Shown here: one piece after another, positions 42,332 to 51,805 of the stretch | How positions within the stretch are numbered: position 1 is the first letter of the stretch | How the letters are laid out: the number at the start of each line of letters is the position of its first letter | Assembly (NCBI GenBank): GCA_029880285.1 | Contig: JAOUOS010000011.1 | Location: 17,718-81,717, forward strand | From: Spirochaetia bacterium | GTDB lineage: Bacteria; Spirochaetota; Leptospiria; Turneriellales; JAOUOS01 | Reading direction: 5' to 3' | Length of the DNA: 64,000 nt | The notes under the pieces: model-generated | The model's input: the letters and a program-made list of their open reading frames with translations, nothing else | The model's database searches: none | Told to the model about the DNA's origin: nothing | Translations under genes and position numbers: made by a program

Positions 42332-44491
42332 TTAATTATCTCTTTCGTCATGAGAGCGGATAAGACGCATATATACACCGGGATTTTTTTGAATAAAAAT
42401 AGATAGATCTTCAAGGCTGACAGAAAATACTTCAGAGTCTTTTATAACTTTAACGCTATAGGGTGAAGGAGCATTTTTACGAAGCGCAAAAATATCACCT
42501 ATAAAATCGCCGGTAACATATTCTTTTAATATATTGCCGTTTTCATCCACGGCTTTTATGGTGCCTTTTATCATAATATATGCTTTATCTGAAGTTTTAC
42601 CTTGAGTAAATAAAGAGGCTTGAGTTTCTTTTTTTTCATGCTTCATGAATGTTTCAAGCTGGGTTTTTTGATGCGATGTCATGCTTCCAAAAACAGCAGA
42701 CTCGGTTAATACGTCCCATGAATTTGTTTTTCTTGTTTCAGCAAGATGTTTTAGATAATGATCTAAAGAGGTCCCCTGAATAAAATTAAGAAACGCGTCT
42801 TTTTTTATGGTTAGTAAAATAACATCTGTTTCTGCGAATACATCGGCTGATCTTAATTCACCTGTGACTAACGAGGCTTCGCCAAAATATTCATATTTTC
42901 CGTAGGTTTTTTTATAATCGGTATCAATCCCCTGTATTAATATATTACCTGAGGCGATCATATAAAATTTATCTCCCACAGCTCCTTTTTTTATAATTAA
43001 TGCGCCGCGTTTATATCTTTCTTCTTCTACAATGCCTAAAAACTCTCTTGCTTTCGCGACAGGAAAATCTTGAAACAAATCAATATTATTCATTGTATCT
43101 AGAATATGAATTGCTTCTGCGTGTTTGGGCGGTATAATTTCTGGATATAATGTATTTTCTATTCCAAATTTTGCCAGCCTAAGGTGGCCATCGTCGAGAA
43201 AATCTTTTTTAGCGATGTGGTATACTGTTATTCTTTTTTTTGTTTCTTCTGGCAAAGATGCTAAAAATTTAATAGGAGTATGCAGGGGAGGTATGCCCGC
43301 TTCATGATAAATTATATCGTAATGCCAGGGAAATTCTTTTAAAAACTCAAACCGACCTTTAGGAAAAACACCTTTCTTATTTATTTCTTCAAGTGTATCA
43401 GGATGGTTTAAGTGGTCTGAAGTGTAAAAAAATGACTTGTTTTGATAATGAGCTCTTAAGCCAATTGTAGGTATCGCGTGAAGCGCGTAATGGAAAATAA
43501 ACTCTGCCCCTTCAATATAAATTGGACTGTCAATCATTATAGGATTAAAATTAAAAAATTCATAAAGCTGTTTTTTTCTTAGTTTTGTTAGTCCCGTGTA
43601 TTTTCTAATGAAGCTATCCATAATTGTTTCAGTGGTATGAATCGTAATCATAGATTCTTCCAGTATTTTTTGAAATGTACCCGCATCGTGGTCGGCATGA
43701 CAGTGAGTTAATATTACATGATTAATAAGTTTCGGATTTACATTTGATTCTCTTAACCATTCAGTTGAGTTTACAGGCGGATCTATCATAATACCGCGAT
43801 GGTTTATCCATAAAATAAAACCCGAAGTATTATCTTTTGGATCAAAACCATGGCTTGGTCCAAGGCAGGTAATACCAAATTCAGGCGCTTCAAAAGGTTC
43901 GTTTAATCGTGCTCCTATGTCAAATTTTACTTTATAGTCAATAAGGCCTGGAATCAAAGCGATTTCTCGATCATTGTCGCTTATAGAAAATCCATCATTT
44001 CCTTTTCTATAAATAGCAACATTTTTAATTTGATATTTATTATTTTCAAAGATACCAAACTCAACTAGATCGCTTAATTGTCTGTTGCCCCGAAAAAAGT
44101 TCATCTCTGCTTTTATATCAGGAAAACCCGGAGAGTTCTCTTTTTTTATATATTCATTTGTAATATCCACTTTGTCAGGGCCAAAAACAGATTCCTGAAG
44201 AACAATTTCCATTTGTTCTTTTTGTTCTTTAGTGCATATTATCAGAGTTTTTTTTTGGCATATAAAGTGGTTAAAATAAAGAGGGAACTCAAGTTCGGCC
44301 ACGGCTATTCCTTTTTCAACATGAAAAAGTTCAAATGGCAGAACAAAGATTTCAGGCACGCTCTCTGGCATTACCATAGTGTCTTTAATAGTCTCAGGCG
44401 GCGCCCCAAATTGTATTTGGCCAACAGATGTTTTTACAAGGTATCCTCCGCGGGGTAGTGTTTGAGCGCCGTTTAATTTAGTGTTTGACAT
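42332..44491 (-). CDS. Metallo-beta-lactamase protein with two cyclic-nucleotide-binding domains
   Basis: This is a 719-residue cytosolic protein. The N-terminal 200 residues are unassigned. A metallo-beta-lactamase domain follows (about 205-460): VILTHCHADHDAGTFQ, then FFYTSDHLNHPD and IYHEAG. Two cNMP-binding domains lie at about 475-590 (GALIIKKGAVGDKFYMIASGNI, YFGEASLVTGELRSADVFAE) and 600-710 (QASLFTQGKTSDKAYIMIKG, YVTGDFIGDIFALRKNAPSPYSV). The first retains the GE...R(S/T)A phosphate-cassette pattern; the second is altered (GDIF...PSPYS). The architecture is recurrent in spirochaetes. It is probably an allosteric hydrolase controlled by cAMP or cGMP; the substrate is unknown. Confidence 0.88.
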   Translation of the reverse strand: MSNTKLNGAQTLPRGGYLVKTSVGQIQFGAPPETIKDTMVMPESVPEIFVLPFELFHVEKGIAVAELEFPLYFNHFICQKKTLIICTKEQKEQMEIVLQESVFGPDKVDITNEYIKKENSPGFPDIKAEMNFFRGNRQLSDLVEFGIFENNKYQIKNVAIYRKGNDGFSISDNDREIALIPGLIDYKVKFDIGARLNEPFEAPEFGITCLGPSHGFDPKDNTSGFILWINHRGIMIDPPVNSTEWLRESNVNPKLINHVILTHCHADHDAGTFQKILEESMITIHTTETIMDSFIRKYTGLTKLRKKQLYEFFNFNPIMIDSPIYIEGAEFIFHYALHAIPTIGLRAHYQNKSFFYTSDHLNHPDTLEEINKKGVFPKGRFEFLKEFPWHYDIIYHEAGIPPLHTPIKFLASLPEETKKRITVYHIAKKDFLDDGHLRLAKFGIENTLYPEIIPPKHAEAIHILDTMNNIDLFQDFPVAKAREFLGIVEEERYKRGALIIKKGAVGDKFYMIASGNILIQGIDTDYKKTYGKYEYFGEASLVTGELRSADVFAETDVILLTIKKDAFLNFIQGTSLDHYLKHLAETRKTNSWDVLTESAVFGSMTSHQKTQLETFMKHEKKETQASLFTQGKTSDKAYIMIKGTIKAVDENGNILKEYVTGDFIGDIFALRKNAPSPYSVKVIKDSEVFSVSLEDLSIFIQKNPGVYMRLIRSHDERDN

Positions 44492-44506
44492 ATTATTTCC
44501 TTGAAA

Positions 44507-44920
44507 TTATTTATCTTCTTCAGTGAATAATAATTTATTTTTATCTATTTTTCTGTAGTAACAGCTTTTTCTGGGAATCCCGTTTTTGTTTTTCGTATGA
44601 CATGCCCCTGCTGATCGTATTTTAACTTTGTATAATAAAGAATTCTGTTCACAGTTTACATAGATTCCTTTTAAATCTAAATATTCTCCCGATGTTTTGC
44701 CTTTTACCCAAAGTTCATTTCTAGAGGTACTCCAAAACACGGCAATGTTGTTTTTTATACTGTAGTCCAAAGCCTCTTTATTGACATATGCCAGCATTAA
44801 TACTCTGCCGGTTTTAACGTCTTGAATTATTGCTGGTATTACTCCCTTTATAGTATTGTTTATTTTTTCTAACTTTGAAAAATCTAATTTTAATATATTA
44901 CTTTCTTCTAACGGATTCAT
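44507..44920 (-). CDS. hisI: Phosphoribosyl-AMP cyclohydrolase
   Basis: This is a 137-residue HisI that opens the adenine ring of phosphoribosyl-AMP in histidine synthesis. GRVLMLAYVNKEALD, VFWSTSRNELWVKGKTSG and the zinc-binding cysteines in VNCEQN, GACHTKNKNG and SCYYR are present. The magnesium motif usually written DCDxD reads NCEQN, so the aspartates are Asn/Glu/Asn; this may be a subfamily trait. It is monofunctional, with no HisE part, and no other his gene is near. It overlaps the upstream acetyltransferase by 23 nt, showing tight coupling. Confidence 0.88.
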   Translation of the reverse strand: MNPLEESNILKLDFSKLEKINNTIKGVIPAIIQDVKTGRVLMLAYVNKEALDYSIKNNIAVFWSTSRNELWVKGKTSGEYLDLKGIYVNCEQNSLLYKVKIRSAGACHTKNKNGIPRKSCYYRKIDKNKLLFTEEDK

Positions 44921-45419
44921 CTTTTTTTTTAATTAGCATCTCTACCGCAGTTTCATCACAAGTTTCTTGTTTTAAACAAAACTTACAGTCCTCATATATT
45001 TTATCGGGAAATTTACTCTTAGAAACAACTGTAAATCCAATTTTTTTAAAAAATTCTACAGCATATGTTAGGGCAAAAATTTGAAGTGGAGTCGGATAAT
45101 TTTCTGTTAAAAAAGAAATTATTTGAGTTATTAGGTTTTTGCCCACGTTTTTTGACTGATATTTTTTATCAACAACCAGAGCTCTTATTTCACAAAGATT
45201 ATTACTAAAAAAAATGATACTAGCAGTTGCTACTATTTTATTTTCGCGGCTTTTTGCTATCCATGTATTTTTTATTCCTTTTTCAATTTGTTCTATGCTT
45301 CTGGGAATAAGTATTTTTTGATTAATATAAGGAGTTAGAAGTTCTAATATTTCATTACCATCTTTGAGTGCTGCCTGCATATAAAGAAAATCATTCTCAG
45401 GCTTTATTTTTTTTTTCAT
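44898..45419 (-). CDS. argA: GNAT acetyltransferase, short ArgA-like
   Basis: This is a 173-residue GNAT enzyme with the arrangement of short amino-acid N-acetyltransferases that make N-acetylglutamate for arginine synthesis: LLTPYINQKILIPRSIEQI, the acetyl-CoA loop EIRALVVDKKYQSKNVGKNLI, IFALTYAVEFFKKIGF, and a Cys-rich end (DCKFCLKQETCDETAVE). The A-motif lacks the usual double glycine of QGxGxG, reading QSKNVG. It starts 3 nt downstream of the SPOR-domain gene and overlaps hisI at its 3' end. ArgA function is likely but not certain. Confidence 0.78.
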   Translation of the reverse strand: MKKKIKPENDFLYMQAALKDGNEILELLTPYINQKILIPRSIEQIEKGIKNTWIAKSRENKIVATASIIFFSNNLCEIRALVVDKKYQSKNVGKNLITQIISFLTENYPTPLQIFALTYAVEFFKKIGFTVVSKSKFPDKIYEDCKFCLKQETCDETAVEMLIKKKDESVRRK

Positions 45420-45422
45420 TAA

Positions 45423-45995
45423 TTATTTTTTGTAAAGAATGGCGCCATTAAACTCTGGCATTGCTTTTATTTTTGCGAAAAGGGTATACGCATCATCTTT
45501 TCCCGTTATAGGTCCGGCGTAAATTTTCATTTTGCTTCCGGTTTCTACTAAAAAAATCGGTATGCCAGTTTTTTTAAGCATGAATCCCTGCCTATGAGCT
45601 TCTTTTTTGTCTGAGTATTTTCTGCATAAAATTAAATAAGCGTCTTCTTCAAATTTTAAGGGGCTTTTTGTGCTGTTACCTGGATTTAATGTAATTTTTT
45701 CTTCTTTACTTCGATTGTTATTTTCTTTATTAATTTCTGGATTAATATTAGCCGTGCTTAGCGATAAATCTTCATTTTTCTCTAAGTCTATTTTATTATA
45801 ATCAAATTTATGCATTTGCCAGCGTATACCGCCTAAAATTCCTAAAAAAAAGATTATTACGACAGCGCCTAATCCAATAATTAATTTATTATAGTTATAG
45901 CCGCTATTCGTTCGTTTTATTTTTTTAGAATAAACAGGTTTTTTGGGAATTTTATTTTTTGTTTTAAGTATTTTAACAAAATCTATATCTTGCAT
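45423..45995 (-). CDS. SPOR-domain membrane protein
   Basis: This is a 190-residue bitopic protein: a basic cytosolic N-terminus (to about residue 33), one membrane helix (LIIGLGAVVIIFFLGILGG), a polar linker, and a C-terminal SPOR domain (about 115-190, EDAYLILCRKYSDKKEAHR...IKIYAGPITGKDDAYTLFAKI in outline). SPOR domains bind denuded glycan strands of septal peptidoglycan, so a cell-division role in the periplasm is likely. It is first in a reverse-strand group with the ArgA-like gene and hisI. The upstream gap of about 130 bp to groEL contains the groESL terminator. Confidence 0.83.
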   Translation of the reverse strand: MQDIDFVKILKTKNKIPKKPVYSKKIKRTNSGYNYNKLIIGLGAVVIIFFLGILGGIRWQMHKFDYNKIDLEKNEDLSLSTANINPEINKENNNRSKEEKITLNPGNSTKSPLKFEEDAYLILCRKYSDKKEAHRQGFMLKKTGIPIFLVETGSKMKIYAGPITGKDDAYTLFAKIKAMPEFNGAILYKK

Positions 45996-46075
45996 TCTAA
46001 TTGATCTTCGAGCGATTTTTCAATCTTAATGAGTAAATTCTTTGAGAAAAAGTGTTTTTTTATAATTTTTTAATT

Positions 46076-46104
46076 AAAAAAGGCCGGTAGAACCGGCCTT
46101 TTTT
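46076..46104 (-). terminator. Rho-independent terminator after groEL
   Basis: GGCCGG (46082-46087) and CCGGCC (46093-46098) form a six-base GC stem with a five-base loop, flanked by six A and six T residues. It lies 25 nt past the groEL stop and works in either direction. Confidence 0.9.
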
Positions 46105-46129
46105 ATGATATAAACGGTATAAGTTTATT

Positions 46130-47776
46130 TTAATAATCCATACCGCCCATACCTCCCATACCGCCCATGCCTCCTGGAGGCATGCCGGGCATGCTTTCTT
46201 TTGGTTCTGGTTTATCGGCAACAATACATTCGGTTGTTAATACCAGTGATGCAATAGAGGCCGCATTTTGAAGAGCAGAACGTGTTACTTTAGCAGGATC
46301 AATAATACCCGCCTCTAAAAGGTCTTCCCATTTCAATGTAGACGCGTTAAAACCTATGTTTCCTTTTTCTTCTTTAGCATGTTGAACAATTAATGATCCT
46401 TCAAGACCTGAATTGTTTGCAATTTGTCTCATTGGTTCTTCAAGTGCTCTTTCTACAATGCTTTTTCCTGTTTCTTCATCACCCTTTAGTTTTAATGATT
46501 TTACACTTTCTATTGCCTTAATAAGCGCAAGTCCGCCGCCGGGGATAATGCCTTCTTCAACTGCCGATCTTGTGGCAGATAAAGCGTCTTCAACACGGGC
46601 TTTTTTCTCTTTCATTTCTACTTCTGTAGCAGCACCTACATTAATTACGGCAACGCCGCCTGAAAGTTTCGCTAAACGTTCCTGAAGTTTTTCTCTGTCA
46701 TAATCTGAAGTAGTGTCATCAATTTGTTTTTTAATTTGATTTACTCTTGCCTGAACATCTGAATCTTTGCCAGCGCCTTTGATTATAGTAGTATTTTCTT
46801 TTTCTATTGTTATTTTTTCAGCTTTACCAAGCATTTCCATTGTAGTGTTTTCAAGCTTCATACCAAGATCTTCAGAAATAACCTGACCGCCGGTTAAAAT
46901 TGCTATATCTTCAAGCATAGCTTTTCTGCGGTCACCAAAACCGGGAGCTTTTACGGCAACAGCTGAAATAGCTTTTCTTAAAGTGTTATAAACAACAGTA
47001 GCTAAAGCTTCGCCTTCTAGGTCTTCAGCAATAATTAACAGCTGTTTACCTGCCTGTGCAATTTGGTTTAATAATGGTGCCAAATCTTTTACCGCACTTA
47101 TTTTTTTCTCATGTATTAAAATAAGCGGATTTTCAAGTGTTGCTGTCATGTTCTCTGCATCTGTTACCATGTAAGAAGAAATATAACCTCTATCAAACTG
47201 CATACCTTCAACCACTTCCATAGTAGTATCTATAGATTTCGCTTCTTCAACGGTAATAACCCCGTCTTTACCAACTTTTTCCATTGCTTCTGCAATAAGT
47301 TCACCAATTTCTGTATCACTATTTGCTGAAATTGTGGCTACTTGGGCGATTTCTTTTTTAGAATTGATAGGTCTTGATAAATCTTTAATAAACTGAACAG
47401 CTTTAGTTACGGCTTTATCAATTCCTCTTTTTAAATCCATTGGATTCGCACCGGCTGTAACATTTTTAATGCCTTCCTGTGCGATACGCTGTGCTAAAAT
47501 AGTCGCGGTTGTAGTTCCATCACCAGCTATATCATTGGTTTTTGTCGCTACTTCTTTTAGAAGCTGTGCTCCCATGTTTTCAAAAGCATCTTCAAGCTCA
47601 ATTTCTTTAGCGACCGTTACGCCGTCTTTTGTAATGGTAGGGGCGCCGAATTTTTTATCTATTACCACATTTCTGCCGCGCGGGCCCAATGTTACTTTAA
47701 CCGCGTTGGACATTTTGTTAATACCAGCCATCATTTTTTTACGGGCTGATTCGTCATAATCTAATATTTTTGCCAT
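46130..47776 (-). CDS. groEL: Chaperonin GroEL
   Basis: This is a 548-residue 60-kDa chaperonin. [19 protein letters not shown], the ATP motif [15 protein letters not shown], the apical domain ([19 protein letters not shown]), the C-terminal equatorial signature ([22 protein letters not shown]) and the GGM-rich tail ([12 protein letters not shown]) are all present. It folds proteins in a double ring with GroES, whose gene lies 35 nt upstream in the same operon. A strong hairpin terminator follows. The good ribosome-binding site AAAGGAGAAAAA precedes the ATG. Confidence 0.99.
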   Translation of the reverse strand: MAKILDYDESARKKMMAGINKMSNAVKVTLGPRGRNVVIDKKFGAPTITKDGVTVAKEIELEDAFENMGAQLLKEVATKTNDIAGDGTTTATILAQRIAQEGIKNVTAGANPMDLKRGIDKAVTKAVQFIKDLSRPINSKKEIAQVATISANSDTEIGELIAEAMEKVGKDGVITVEEAKSIDTTMEVVEGMQFDRGYISSYMVTDAENMTATLENPLILIHEKKISAVKDLAPLLNQIAQAGKQLLIIAEDLEGEALATVVYNTLRKAISAVAVKAPGFGDRRKAMLEDIAILTGGQVISEDLGMKLENTTMEMLGKAEKITIEKENTTIIKGAGKDSDVQARVNQIKKQIDDTTSDYDREKLQERLAKLSGGVAVINVGAATEVEMKEKKARVEDALSATRSAVEEGIIPGGGLALIKAIESVKSLKLKGDEETGKSIVERALEEPMRQIANNSGLEGSLIVQHAKEEKGNIGFNASTLKWEDLLEAGIIDPAKVTRSALQNAASIASLVLTTECIVADKPEPKESMPGMPPGGMGGMGGMGGMDY

Positions 47777-47811
47777 TTTTTTCTCCTTTAAAATCTTTTA
47801 TTTATTTTGTA

Positions 47812-48099
47812 TTACTCAATAATAGCGAGTACATCTGACTCACGTACTATTAAATATTCCTTACCGCCTTCTTTTATTTCAGTACCTGAATATTTACCGT
47901 AAAGTACTTTGTCTCCCTTTTTGACCTGCATTGGTACTATTTTACCGTCGTCAGTTGCTTTTCCCGGGCCAACTGCAACTATTGTACCTTCGTTTGGTTT
48001 TTCTTTTGCTGTGTCAGGAATGTAAATATTCCCAATTTTTTCTTCTTTTTCGTCTAGAGGCTGAATTAACACTCTATCTGCTAATGGTTTTATGGCCAT
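47812..48099 (-). CDS. groES: Co-chaperonin GroES
   Basis: This is a 95-residue Gro[28 protein letters not shown] begins the fold, the mobile loop is [14 protein letters not shown], and [15 protein letters not shown] closes it. It caps the GroEL cavity. It is the first gene of groESL, with an AAAGGAGAAAAA ribosome-binding site. The upstream 200 bp contain a CIRCE-like inverted repeat, suggesting HrcA-type heat-shock repression, although hrcA is not in this window. Confidence 0.98.
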   Translation of the reverse strand: MAIKPLADRVLIQPLDEKEEKIGNIYIPDTAKEKPNEGTIVAVGPGKATDDGKIVPMQVKKGDKVLYGKYSGTEIKEGGKEYLIVRESDVLAIIE

Positions 48100-48195
48100 A
48101 TTTTTCTCCTTTTATAAACTTTAATATTTTTTATTTTAATATTTTTTCATCTGTTTATATGAAATCCACCGCTTGTCAGTCTTGGTGTTTGTTTG

Positions 48196-48222
48196 TTAGC
48201 GCTCTCGCTATGAGATCGCCAA
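48196..48222 (-). promoter_or_regulatory. Degenerate CIRCE operator for groESL
   Basis: TTAGCGCTC, nine bases, then GATCGCCAA. The first arm matches the CIRCE arm TTAGCACTC at 8 of 9 positions and the second matches GAGTGCTAA at 6 of 9, with the exact N9 spacing. A weak promoter, TTGTCA-16-CATATT on the minus strand, lies just upstream, so the site would overlap the start of transcription. Confidence 0.6.
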
Positions 48223-48327
48223 TATGTATAATGTTTTCAACCTGACAAGTTTTTTTTAATAGCAAAGAGTATAAAAATATATATAAAAACTATTTTACGG
48301 TGTTTTTCAATTCAATGTTTTGACATT

Positions 48328-49596
48328 ATGATAAACAGAGAACTATTGAATAACGATGAAGGCATTGCCGCTATTTTGAAGAATCTAAAAAAAAGAAATC
48401 AGCCGCAGGAACTTTTTAAGAATATACAAAATACGGCCGGCAAGTATAAAGAAAAGCAGCAGAAACTAGAGTTACTTCAGGCAGAAAGAAATAAAATCTC
48501 TAAAGACGTAGGTATACTTAAGGCAAAAGGTGAAGAACCAGAGAAAGTAGAGTCATTGTTAACCGAGGTAAAAACAATTTCAGATAAGTTAAAAATATTA
48601 AAAGAAGAAAAAGAAAAATCAGAAGAAGAATACGTAGCATTATTAATAAATATTCCCAATATTTTAGATGATGATATTCCCGCGGGTGCAGATGAAAACG
48701 ATAATATTGAAATTAGAACTTTTGGCAAAAAGCCTGAATTTAATTTTAAGGTACTGCCTCATTATGAAATAGGTGAGTTAGAAAATCTCATTGATTTTGA
48801 AAGGGGAGTAAAACTTGCGGGTTCAAGATTTTATGTGTATAACGAAAATATAGCAAGGCTTGAGAGAGATTTAATTTCTTTTATGTTAAAAACGCATGAA
48901 AAAAATGGATATAAAGAAAGAATGGTTCCATTTCTTGTAAAAGATGATTGTATGAAAAATACGGGTCAGTTTCCAAAATTTAAAGAAGAGTATTACAGAA
49001 TGGATAAAGATGAGTTAAATTTAATTCCTACCGCAGAGGTACCGCTAACAAATTTATACTACGATGAAATATTAAAAGAAGAGGATCTGCCCGTTAACTT
49101 AACCGCCGCGACGGCCTGTTTTCGAAGAGAAGCCGGAAGTGCCGGCAAAGATACAAGAGGTCTTATAAGAGTTCACCAATTTAATAAAGTAGAATTGGTA
49201 AAATTCTGTCTGCCTGCAGAATCTACTAATGAGCTTGAAAAACTTACCGCTAATGCTGAAGCTATTCTTAAGAAATTAGAACTTCATTATCGAGTGGTAC
49301 TTTTATGTTCCGCAGATACTTCATTTTCTTCGGCGAAAACTTATGATATTGAAGTATGGATGCCGGGATTAGAGCGTTGGCTTGAAATATCATCCTGCTC
49401 TAACTTTCGTGACTTTCAAGCGAGAAGAGCTATGATTCGATATAAAGAAAAAGAATCAGGAAAAAATAAATTAGTGCATACTTTAAATGGTTCTGGTGTT
49501 GCGGCCGGCAGATTGGTTGCCGCTCTTATGGAGTATCATCAAACTGCGGATAAAAAAATTGATTTTGAAAAAATTTATGAAAAAATTTCAATTTAA
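48328..49596 (+). CDS. serS: Seryl-tRNA synthetase
   Basis: This is a 422-residue class II synthetase that charges tRNA-Ser and tRNA-Sec. The N-terminal antiparallel coiled coil (about 25-105) binds the long variable arm. Motif 2 reads ATACFRREAGSAGKDTRGLIRVHQF in outline, and motif 3 is LNGSGVAAGRLVAALMEYHQ. PTAEVPLTNLY and SSCSNFRDFQARR form the serine and ATP sites. The length is normal. The gene is divergent from groES and converges with a hypothetical gene, overlapping its end by 4 nt. Confidence 0.97.
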   Translation: MINRELLNNDEGIAAILKNLKKRNQPQELFKNIQNTAGKYKEKQQKLELLQAERNKISKDVGILKAKGEEPEKVESLLTEVKTISDKLKILKEEKEKSEEEYVALLINIPNILDDDIPAGADENDNIEIRTFGKKPEFNFKVLPHYEIGELENLIDFERGVKLAGSRFYVYNENIARLERDLISFMLKTHEKNGYKERMVPFLVKDDCMKNTGQFPKFKEEYYRMDKDELNLIPTAEVPLTNLYYDEILKEEDLPVNLTAATACFRREAGSAGKDTRGLIRVHQFNKVELVKFCLPAESTNELEKLTANAEAILKKLELHYRVVLLCSADTSFSSAKTYDIEVWMPGLERWLEISSCSNFRDFQARRAMIRYKEKESGKNKLVHTLNGSGVAAGRLVAALMEYHQTADKKIDFEKIYEKISI

Positions 49597-50156
49597 GAGG
49601 TTAAGTCGTCAATATATTTAATCAGCCGTTCTTTTTCTATATCAGATATCTTATTTTGATTATAAAGTTTTGACACAAGCTCAGCTAAAAATGCCGATTG
49701 ATTTTCAGATTTTTTAAACAATCTTTTCCATCGCTGGCGCGGGTCTTGTTCAGACCGAAGATATATATATTCTCGAAGCATTCTTTCTCTAAGCTTTGGA
49801 ATATTCAAAGCAAGCTCGCTAAGCTTTTCAAGTAATTCTTTATAATCATTTGTTTTAAATTGTAAGATATTACTTGTTTCTGTCTTATATTTAACTTTTG
49901 AATAGCATGAAAAAAGTTTATCTTTAATATGGTAAAATATAGAAAAAAATATAGGCTGTTCAGAAAGAACATCAACTTCATAGGTCCATATTACCTTATC
50001 ATCTTCATGAGTGCCCCATTTTTTAGCTTTTCGGATGTTTCCGTATTCTATGTCTGGATTGTTTTCTTTTTTAAGGAGTTCTTCTATACGTATGTGAATT
50101 GCATTAACCTTTCGCTTTATTTGAGAGATTTTCCATTTTTGTATTAAGGCAATCAC
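49593..50156 (-). CDS. Hypothetical cytosolic protein
   Basis: This is a 187-residue protein not recognised as a member of a named family. The N-terminus is a basic amphipathic helix (KWKISQIKRKVNAIHIRIEEL), the middle is beta-rich (about 50-110), and the C-terminus is helical with the charged stretch RSEQDPRQRWKRLFKKSE. There is no signal peptide or membrane helix. The stop overlaps the serS stop region by 4 nt on the opposite strand. It is transcribed alone. The GC content and codon use match its neighbours, so the frame is plausible as a real gene. Confidence 0.6.
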   Translation of the reverse strand: MIALIQKWKISQIKRKVNAIHIRIEELLKKENNPDIEYGNIRKAKKWGTHEDDKVIWTYEVDVLSEQPIFFSIFYHIKDKLFSCYSKVKYKTETSNILQFKTNDYKELLEKLSELALNIPKLRERMLREYIYLRSEQDPRQRWKRLFKKSENQSAFLAELVSKLYNQNKISDIEKERLIKYIDDLTS

Positions 50157-50275
50157 ATATTGATTATATAAAATAAATTTCTTTTGTCAAGCTCAATTCT
50201 TTAAATAAGATATCGAAAAAACATTATTTTATAAGTTGTTATGCTATTTTAAAAACAAGCCGAAAATAGGCATAA

Positions 50276-51805
50276 ATGAAATTAAAGGCTGGTATTATAA
50301 TATTTGCTTCATGGCTTTCTATTGTAGTTATTGGAACATTAGTTTTTATAAAACAAAATAATCCATACGATATAGATGCTTTAAAAAATAGAGTTTCTGA
50401 AATAGTTAAAGAAGAAGAAAACTCAGATAAGATTCTAGATAAACTATCTACAGTTTTTGATTTAGAGCCTGCATTGTTGGCTCTGATTTTAACAAATAAT
50501 AATGATTATGTTATAGGCAGTATGTATGAATCGAGTAGGCTTTCGAAAGGTGATTACAAAGACTTTGTAAATAATTTAAAAAATATTAATCAAAAATCTG
50601 AATGGAAAAATTATAAGTGCGTAAAATTTAAACTGGTAAGTGAAAAAAATAAGATATATTTATTAGTTAAAAAAGAAGGTACATTTAAAAATAATTTTTG
50701 GGATTTTATAAAAAAATATTCTATATTAAAATGGGGGATGGCAAGTGTTGTACTTACCGGGGCTTTTTTAATTCTTATGATAATTTATAACATATTGAAC
50801 TCAAGCAAATTAAAAGAAGAAAAGCTAGAAGAATACTTTATACAAGATAAGAAAAAAAGGGAGTATCAAAATTTTACGAAAAATGATAGAGAAGTTGCAG
50901 CAACAGTTGAATTTGATAATTCTTTTAAACGTTTTCATCAAAACCAATTAATTAACTTTATTGAATTAGTACAAAAAAAGTATTCTTTTCAGAAAATTTC
51001 TTTTTATTCAAGAGAAAATGATACATGGCGTTCAGTTATTCAAAAACGGGGTGAGATATTCGTAAAAGGCGAAAGTATTACCATACCAGCTTTCTTAGAA
51101 GAATATGGTGAACCAGAAAATTGGAATGCTCCCATTGTGCTTGAAAATGGTAAAGAAGTTTATATTCCCGTGATATATAAAGATATTCTTACAGGTGTAT
51201 TTTGTTTCGTATTTTTTGACACTAATTTTTCCCTTTCTGATACAATAGATGAAATTGAAAAAAAAGTTTCTGGGTTCGCGAAAACAATTTTTATTCAGAA
51301 AATATATGAAAAAGCAGTTTCTGATGAAGAAACCGGTTTTTATACTTATCCTTATTTTTATTTTTTATTAAAAGAAAGAATAAAAGCAGATGGATTTCTT
51401 TCTGCCATAGCTTTTCATCTTGAAGACATAAATGATTTAAAAGAATTGCTCGCTTTAAAAAAATGGGGAAGAGATATACTTTCTTTATTAATGAGAAATC
51501 AGTTAGAATCTGCCGCAGTGGGCAGGATAAATAATAATAGATTTATAGCTCTATTTGACTCAAAGTCTCATATAGATAAACAGACTTTTATATATAAACT
51601 GGAGAATATTGTAAAGGATATGAGAAAAATAACGGAAAAATCTTTGACAACTGACATCAGCTTATATGGATGTGTTATATCTGAAGAGGTAAAGATAAAA
51701 AATCCTGAACATTTTTTATCTAAAATTAATGATGCGTTAAATTACGCAGTTGAAAAAAAGGTTACGGGCTATATTATCAATAAAATAGGATTTAGTAAAA
51801 TATGA
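50276..51805 (+). CDS. Membrane GAF/degenerate-GGDEF signalling protein
   Basis: This is a 509-residue protein. There is an N-terminal helix (about 5-25), a small extracytoplasmic region, a second helix (about 150-175), a GAF-like region (about 215-345, ending FVFFDTNFSLSD) and a GGDEF-like domain (about 350-505). The entry DEETGFYTYPYFYFLLKERI corresponds to DxLTGLxNRRxF, but the signature GGDEF site reads NNNRF (GRINNNRFIALFD). Diguanylate cyclase activity is therefore very unlikely; it may bind nucleotide or act as a scaffold. The stop overlaps the next gene start by 4 nt (ATGA). Confidence 0.78.
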   Translation: MKLKAGIIIFASWLSIVVIGTLVFIKQNNPYDIDALKNRVSEIVKEEENSDKILDKLSTVFDLEPALLALILTNNNDYVIGSMYESSRLSKGDYKDFVNNLKNINQKSEWKNYKCVKFKLVSEKNKIYLLVKKEGTFKNNFWDFIKKYSILKWGMASVVLTGAFLILMIIYNILNSSKLKEEKLEEYFIQDKKKREYQNFTKNDREVAATVEFDNSFKRFHQNQLINFIELVQKKYSFQKISFYSRENDTWRSVIQKRGEIFVKGESITIPAFLEEYGEPENWNAPIVLENGKEVYIPVIYKDILTGVFCFVFFDTNFSLSDTIDEIEKKVSGFAKTIFIQKIYEKAVSDEETGFYTYPYFYFLLKERIKADGFLSAIAFHLEDINDLKELLALKKWGRDILSLLMRNQLESAAVGRINNNRFIALFDSKSHIDKQTFIYKLENIVKDMRKITEKSLTTDISLYGCVISEEVKIKNPEHFLSKINDALNYAVEKKVTGYIINKIGFSKI

